Program-made: the position numbers and the translations under genes | Notes under the pieces: model-generated | The model's input: the letters and a program-made list of their open reading frames with translations, nothing else | What the model was told of the DNA's origin: nothing | The model's database searches: none | In this document: in pieces, positions 63,601-64,000 of the stretch | Position numbering within the stretch: the first letter of the stretch is position 1 | How the letters are laid out: every line of letters begins with the position of its first letter | Assembly (NCBI RefSeq): GCF_052857255.1 | Contig: NW_027526501.1 | Coordinates: 372,001 to 436,000, forward strand | Source: Amblyomma americanum | Taxonomy: Eukaryota > Arthropoda > Arachnida > Ixodida > Ixodidae | DNA length: 64,000 bases | Direction: 5' to 3'

Positions 63601-64000
63601 TGTCGGAAGTGCAGTAATTCAAGGAACAAATGAAAAAATGATACGATTGCCACAGTATGCATCGGTATTTACTGCAGAGTGTTATGCCATCTTTGTAGCT
63701 GTAGAACAAATAGTAAAACAAAACATAAAAAATAGCATCATTTACACCGATTCACTCAGTATGCTAAAAGCGCTGCATTCTACAAACGCTGCTGAACCCA
63801 TAATAGGAAAAATCATACATAACATAGTTAAAATTACAAAGCAAAAACATAACATTATATTCTGCTGGGTCCCTAGCCATGTTGCAATTTTAGGTAATGA
63901 GAGAGCAGATGCTTGCGCAGCACAAGCTAGAATTGGCCATATAAAACAAGTTAACATACCACAGAGGGATTTTTCTAAATTACTGCACAGTAAACTCAGG
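60687..64000 (+). pseudogene. I-clade LINE ORF2: APE endonuclease, reverse transcriptase, RNase H (frameshifted, partial)
   Basis: The ATG at 60687 opens the endonuclease: QWNCRG (N8), LQETNLG (E35), VYIPPH, VVGNFNAHSP (residues 130-137) and GSDHLP (SDH 206-208). The usual GDFNAH aspartate is Asn here (codon AAT at 61080). The frame stops at TGA 61797-61799. The homologous reading continues in the -1 frame from the A7 run at 61739-61745 (MWEKVRRFSSD and onward) and stays open to the window end (738 codons from 61787). That part holds APGPDNVHY, NNYRPIAVT, FFDLEKAYDTAW, NGVPQGCILS and the catalytic YVDD (about 62678), then RNase H with TDGSK (Asp at 63578), AECYA (Glu at 63677), YTDS (Asp at 63748), WVPSHV and NERADA (Asp at 63908). 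No further stop was found in my codon-by-codon reading. The C-terminus and stop lie outside the window. Confidence 0.88.

Larger units (their letters stand above)
58933..64000 (+). mobile_element. I-clade LINE (with RNase H), 5' complete or nearly so, truncated by window end
   Basis: The satellite stops in the T-run of a monomer at about 58932 and a GC-rich 5' UTR begins. Then follow ORF1 (gag-like with CCHC zinc knuckle), a 32-bp gap, and ORF2 with APE endonuclease, reverse transcriptase (YVDD) and RNase H. RNase H after the reverse transcriptase plus zinc-knuckle ORF1 is the domain set of the I group. Both ORFs carry disabling changes, so this is a decayed copy. The 3' end lies beyond the window, so target-site duplication cannot be assessed. 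Confidence 0.92.

Overview
The window is eukaryotic repeat DNA with no recognisable host gene. It holds about 54 kb of one AT-rich tandem satellite, interrupted and then bounded by two LINE (non-LTR) retrotransposons of different clades and in opposite orientation. The coding style of both LINEs (a CR1/L2-like element with an FADD reverse transcriptase, and an I-clade element with a zinc-knuckle ORF1 and an RNase H) resembles what I know from tick genomes. A hard tick, or at least a chelicerate, is therefore my best guess, from memory and not from a search.

Layout. 1-51321: satellite with a 125-129 bp monomer (most copies 127 or 129 bp), about 39% GC, nearly every copy carrying an ACGCGT site. 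It is organised into shuffled higher-order blocks: diagnostic variant monomers recur at 0.9, 1.5, 1.7, 2.4, 3.2, 3.57 and about 12.4-12.9 kb offsets. 51322-56037, minus strand: a nearly complete, apparently young CR1/L2-like LINE. It has tandem 276-bp 5' monomers, an ORF1 with a canonical 2A ribosome-skipping motif near its N-terminus, and an ORF2 (endonuclease plus reverse transcriptase). ORF2 lies in the same frame as ORF1, separated by one UAG and lacking a usable AUG. 56038-58932: the satellite resumes in register. 58933-64000, plus strand: an I-clade LINE running off the window end. It has a GC-rich, hairpin-rich 5' UTR, a broken ORF1 and a broken ORF2 with a mutated endonuclease residue.

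How the parts relate. The satellite is presumably heterochromatic (centromeric, pericentric or subtelomeric; the sequence cannot say which) and has served as an insertion target for LINEs. The minus-strand element looks intact and could be expressed as one continuous frame, punctuated by a 2A skip and then a UAG. That is the most interesting system in the window. The plus-strand element is a decayed copy. The many minus-strand ORFs of 60-300 codons inside the satellite come from 129-bp (43-codon) monomers keeping frame. I do not annotate them as genes.
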